NCBI RefSeq assembly: GCF_041583835.1
Contig: NZ_JBFHFC010000001.1
Location: 124,001 to 188,000 of the forward strand
DNA: 64,000 nucleotides
Direction of reading: 5' to 3'
Source: Thiomicrorhabdus sp041583835
Lineage (GTDB): Bacteria; Pseudomonadota; Gammaproteobacteria; Thiomicrospirales; Thiomicrospiraceae
Below, piece after piece: positions 60,841 through 64,000 of this stretch. The notes under the pieces are model-generated. The model was given only the letters and a program-made list of their open reading frames with translations. It made no database searches and was not told the origin of the DNA. The first letter of the stretch is position 1; each line of letters starts with the position of its first letter. The position numbers were made by a program, and so were the translations under genes.

Positions 60841-62684
60841 TCATCCGTTCCTGTCGTCATATTTTGTTTTTCCAACCAAAGTGATGAAGAATTTGCATCC
60901 AAATTCAATTGCACACGATCTTCAAGCGCCGGCGCCAATTGAATCTGTGTTTTTCTCAATTCATCCCTTCTAAAATAGTGGCACTCCCAGACTGGCAATT
61001 CGCCCTGAGGATTTAATCGTTTCAAACGGTTTTCGATTGAAGCTGCGTTCGCGGTTTTCAAACCATTCAGCGCGATAATTTCGTCTCCAGCCGCCAATCC
61101 TGCTTGATAAGCAGGTTGATGATTCCAAACATGCGTCAACTTCACGGTTTGGTGCTCGGTATCGATTACATTGGCACCTAGATTTGACAGCAATACTTCG
61201 GCTTTCGTCTCACCGCCTTTGTCGCTCAGAGTCGTGGCACCGCGCAAACTAAACTCGATATTCTCGGCCTTAAACAAATCTTCAAACGGTAAATCTTGAG
61301 TGCCGTACAGATAGCTTTTAAAAAAGTCTTCCAAATCCACTCCGCTGACCAGCGAACAAATCGATTCAATCTGATACTCATCCAAACCGACACCCGCTTT
61401 GCCATAAAACTGCCACAAATGTAACAAGACATCATCGAGTGATTTTTGATGTTGCGTGCGTTGGCGAATCAATAAATCCAGACCTAACGCAATCAAACTG
61501 CCTTTCGTGTAATAACTGATAATTGCATTCGGTGCATTTTCGTCCTGTTGGTAAAACTTAGTCCAGGTTAACCAACTGGATTCCGCCACCGACTGATGCA
61601 AACGCCCGGGCATACGATAGACACGTGTCATTTGTTCCGCTAGCAATTGCAAATATTTTTTCTGATCGATAAGACCCGCCCGTAACAAGATCAACGCATC
61701 GTAATAAGAGGTCACTCCCTCGAACCACCATAATTGATTGGTGTAAGCTGGCTCTTTCAGATCGGACTCTTGATATACCTTAGGCTGAATACGCTTGACG
61801 TTCCACAAATGAAAGTATTCGTGACTGCACAACTCCAAAAACTGTAAGTATCCATCCGTCGCTTCCTGCATTCCCGGATAGGGCAGATCGTCTCGGCTAC
61901 ACATCAAGGCAGTGGAATTGCGGTGTTCCAAACCGCCATAATCACTTCCCGTCACCATAACCTGAAACAGGTAACTTTCCATAGGAGCACCACCGAACAT
62001 ACAAATTTCGGTTTCACAAATTTTAACCAAGTCCTGTTTTAGACGTTCAGTATCGCATTCAAAAACACCGGTCAACACCATTCTATGTGGGATACCGCAA
62101 GCTTCAAAATGAATATCGACGAAATCTCCCATCTCTACCGGGTAGTCGATTAAAGATGAATAGCTATCCGCTTGGTAAAATCCAAAACCCGATTCATCGA
62201 TGTCGACACGGGGCATGCCACAAGCCACTTTCCAGCGATGCTCGCGACAAAAGTTCGTCGCAGAAATTTCAACCCGGCAACCCTGATCCCTTTGACCGTC
62301 CACAGCCAAAAAAACCGACGTACCGTTGAAAAATGCATGGCTTTGATCGAAATGAGCGCCGCGAACCGATAAATCCCACGCATACACTTGGTACTTCAAC
62401 GTCACAGGCCGACCGTCACTGGCAAATTCCCAGGTTGAAGTATCCACCGAACTCACATGCAGTGGATTCTGCTCGACATCGATTGCAGAAAGACCGATCA
62501 GATGTTTGGAAAAGTCGCGAATCAAATAACTGCCCGGAATCCAATTTGGCAACGAAACCGTTTGAATCGGTTGGGTAGGGCTTGGGATCGTCAATTCGAC
62601 TTCAAACAAATGTCCGTTTGGATCGGCGGGAATGATTCTATATTCAATACTCGAAGAGTGGTTCTGTAAAGCGGGGTTGGACAT
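60837..62684 (-). CDS. M61-family glycyl aminopeptidase-like peptidase
   Basis: A 615 aa metallopeptidase. No signal peptide is visible, so it is probably cytoplasmic. Zinc motif HEYFHLWNVKRIQPK near residue 285, with the third ligand Glu in the following FEGVTSYYD. The N-terminal beta domain (about 1-190) and C-terminal PDZ (about 500-580; WNHQPAYQAGLAAGDEIIALNG) match the M61 family that prefers Gly or Ala N-termini. slyX follows with a 4 bp overlap. Confidence 0.9.
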   Translation of the reverse strand: MSNPALQNHSSSIEYRIIPADPNGHLFEVELTIPSPTQPIQTVSLPNWIPGSYLIRDFSKHLIGLSAIDVEQNPLHVSSVDTSTWEFASDGRPVTLKYQVYAWDLSVRGAHFDQSHAFFNGTSVFLAVDGQRDQGCRVEISATNFCREHRWKVACGMPRVDIDESGFGFYQADSYSSLIDYPVEMGDFVDIHFEACGIPHRMVLTGVFECDTERLKQDLVKICETEICMFGGAPMESYLFQVMVTGSDYGGLEHRNSTALMCSRDDLPYPGMQEATDGYLQFLELCSHEYFHLWNVKRIQPKVYQESDLKEPAYTNQLWWFEGVTSYYDALILLRAGLIDQKKYLQLLAEQMTRVYRMPGRLHQSVAESSWLTWTKFYQQDENAPNAIISYYTKGSLIALGLDLLIRQRTQHQKSLDDVLLHLWQFYGKAGVGLDEYQIESICSLVSGVDLEDFFKSYLYGTQDLPFEDLFKAENIEFSLRGATTLSDKGGETKAEVLLSNLGANVIDTEHQTVKLTHVWNHQPAYQAGLAAGDEIIALNGLKTANAASIENRLKRLNPQGELPVWECHYFRRDELRKTQIQLAPALEDRVQLNLDANSSSLWLEKQNMTTGTDE

Positions 62685-62701
62685 AATGCAATACTCAAAA
62701 G

Positions 62702-63697
62702 TTAAGATTGTTTACTCATAATATGAAGCGATTGATGTTTCCAGGCCAAAAAGGTCATCAGCGTTAAATGTAAAACCAATACCGATAACAGTGACAATAA
62801 CAATCCGCCCAAATAACCGTAAAAAACAAGGTTTAAATGCTCAAACATGACCAGGCTGGCGACGGCCATCATGGTTAAAGGGAAAACGCTCGCCCAGGAA
62901 GCTAAACTGAATGGAATTTTACTGAAACGCAAAGTTTTACTTAACAGTAAAAAACTCAAAAACAGACCGGTATAAAACAAAACACGTGCAACCAGATCCA
63001 CTTCCAGCGCACCATCCGAAGCCAAAGGCACATTCAACGCCAAATAAGATAAAAACCCTAAAGCAGGCGGCGCAATCAAAATAAACAGGGTCGGCTCAAG
63101 ATAAGAAGCCAGTGGCGGATGAAAAAACAGTCGGTATAAAATCAAGCTGAATAGAATCAGCCAGAAAATCAGGCCGATACTTAAAAAGAACCATCCCAAT
63201 TCAACCGGTAAGAATTGCGGCAATCCCAAGGGGATCACCAACACCCCCACGACTGGTAAAAACCAGACGGGGTTCAAATCGGTTACCTGCCAATGCGTCT
63301 GATAAATCCAGTTTCTCACTATGTAAATGGTAATCACGAATTGCAGAATCGAACCGACGCTCCAGAACACAATTGATCCTATTTCGGAAAGGGGCTGGAA
63401 CATAACACCCAACAAAATCATGCTAATACTAATACTGGAAAAGAAATTTCCTTCAGATGCGCCTTTCAATTCGTTTACGAAACGCGTGAAATGAAAAAAC
63501 AACTTTAGAAAGTAAGTAAAGGTAAAGGCGATAAACAACAAAACACCAATCAATAACAACAGCTCGCTTATGGGCCAAGCGAACCCCATATTCCGTTCCA
63601 ACAACTGGTAACCGTACGCCAACCCCAGATAACCGACAACGACGCCGAACAGACTGATAGGAAATTCCGCAGATTGTAATACTAATTTCTGAAACAT
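62702..63697 (-). CDS. TDT/SLAC1-family anion permease, copy 2
   Basis: A 331 aa membrane protein with ten predicted helices, paralogous to the gene at 38789-39766. Shared blocks are NPVWFLPVVGVLVIPL, LYRLFFHPP and PTLFILIAPPALGFLSYLALN; the rest differs, so this is an old duplication. It starts MFQKLVLQSAEFPISLFGVVVGYLGL. The substrate is unknown. It ends 17 bp before the M61 gene starts and diverges from the partial gene at the window end. Confidence 0.83.
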   Translation of the reverse strand: MFQKLVLQSAEFPISLFGVVVGYLGLAYGYQLLERNMGFAWPISELLLLIGVLLFIAFTFTYFLKLFFHFTRFVNELKGASEGNFFSSISISMILLGVMFQPLSEIGSIVFWSVGSILQFVITIYIVRNWIYQTHWQVTDLNPVWFLPVVGVLVIPLGLPQFLPVELGWFFLSIGLIFWLILFSLILYRLFFHPPLASYLEPTLFILIAPPALGFLSYLALNVPLASDGALEVDLVARVLFYTGLFLSFLLLSKTLRFSKIPFSLASWASVFPLTMMAVASLVMFEHLNLVFYGYLGGLLLSLLSVLVLHLTLMTFLAWKHQSLHIMSKQS

Positions 63698-63774
63698 ACT
63701 GAATATTGACTTAGCCCGATAGGATGTAAAATCTTTTGAAATTTATTATACGTTTAATTTAAGGTTAATATAGA

Positions 63775-63802
63775 TTGAACCATATAAGACTCGCCTTATA
63801 AT
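63775..63802 (+). promoter_or_regulatory. Promoter with palindromic spacer upstream of the last gene
   Basis: TTGAAC (63775-63780), 16 bp, TATAAT (63797-63802). The spacer and -10 contain TATAAG-ACTCGC-CTTATA (63783-63800), a possible operator. It is 105 bp before the partial gene. Confidence 0.6.
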
Positions 63803-63907
63803 CATAATCTAAACATTAAATAAATCCTTGCCGCGGCAAAACCATGATCGGTTAATGTAATCGACCAATAAAACCGTAACCCGACAGTCATTTAATACGA
63901 GAGCCTG

Positions 63908-64000
63908 ATGAAAATCCGCTTTTCACCTTCAGTCATTTTTTTCGGTATCCCGATGGGACTGCTTGGAAGCGTGCTAAACGGCCGTCACCTCGAAAGTATG
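63908..64000 (+). CDS. Partial gene, possible third TDT-like permease (3' end outside window)
   Basis: Translated by hand: ATG 63908 opens a frame of 31 codons to the window end, starting MKIRFSPSVIFFGIPMGLLG. The FFGIPMGLLG segment resembles the first-helix SFFGMVMGIVGL of TDT copy 1 and SLFGVVVGYLGL of copy 2, so it may be a third member of the family. Only 31 residues are visible and the resemblance is short. The upstream promoter supports a real gene. Confidence 0.45.
   Translation, partial: MKIRFSPSVIFFGIPMGLLGSVLNGRHLESM

Overview
The window is chromosomal DNA from a gammaproteobacterium of moderate GC (judged by eye at about 45%). Almost every gene is a conserved housekeeping gene. 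Gene content and protein style point to the sulfur-oxidising autotrophs around Thiomicrospira, Hydrogenovibrio and Thiomicrorhabdus: a CbbY sugar-phosphatase, an FGGY pentulose kinase, a short soluble cytochrome c, CheV, and two TDT/SLAC1-type anion permeases. The genus assignment is inference. No insertion sequence, prophage, CRISPR array, rRNA or tRNA was seen. About 68 genes fill the window densely, many with 1-20 bp overlaps.

Region 1 (1-13087): the translation and envelope cluster rpsB-tsf-pyrH-frr-uppS-cdsA-rseP-bamA-skp-lpxD-fabZ-lpxA-lpxB-rnhB, in classical gammaproteobacterial order but without dxr between cdsA and rseP. Region 2 (13088-22163): a mixed block with cheV, a zinc-free L36 gene, a YoaA/DinG helicase, tsaB, a universal stress protein with a secreted partner, a monoheme cytochrome c, ycaO and a DUF481 outer-membrane protein. 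It separates rnhB from accA, which are normally near each other around dnaE. Region 3 (22430-33207): accA-tilS-pyrG-kdsA-eno-ftsB, then surE-pcm-dedA-like-nlpD. The ispD, ispF, truD and rpoS genes that usually lie here are absent.

Region 4 (33208-42362): alanine aminotransferase alaC, then hom and thrC (threonine synthesis), a COG4255-like protein, a TDT permease, a divergent RecJ-like DHH exonuclease and a YqiA-like esterase. Region 5 (42363-48405): two uncharacterised small genes, an APH-ATPase fusion, a zinc-finger-less dksA, cbbY, a HopJ-family gene and an FGGY kinase. Region 6 (48659-52252): zipA-ligA-darP, without smc in front. Region 7 (52385-58703): minus-strand yciB-yciI-S24 peptidase-asparaginase-eamA, facing plus-strand RNase AM-yciO-M50 protease-rluB, without scpAB. 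Region 8 (58840-64000): a membrane-anchored hypothetical, yqaA, rnhA, slyX, an M61 peptidase, a second TDT permease and the first codons of a divergent gene that may be a third.

The most interesting signals are absences from otherwise well-kept neighbourhoods (dxr, ispD and ispF together; smc with scpAB; rpoS), two zinc-independent paralogues (DksA and L36), a tight inverted pair of consensus DnaA boxes before a universal stress gene, a LexA/UmuD-type autoprotease without a DNA-binding domain that overlaps a half-length asparaginase, and several palindromes placed inside likely promoters. I saw no obviously novel multi-gene defence or biosynthetic system.
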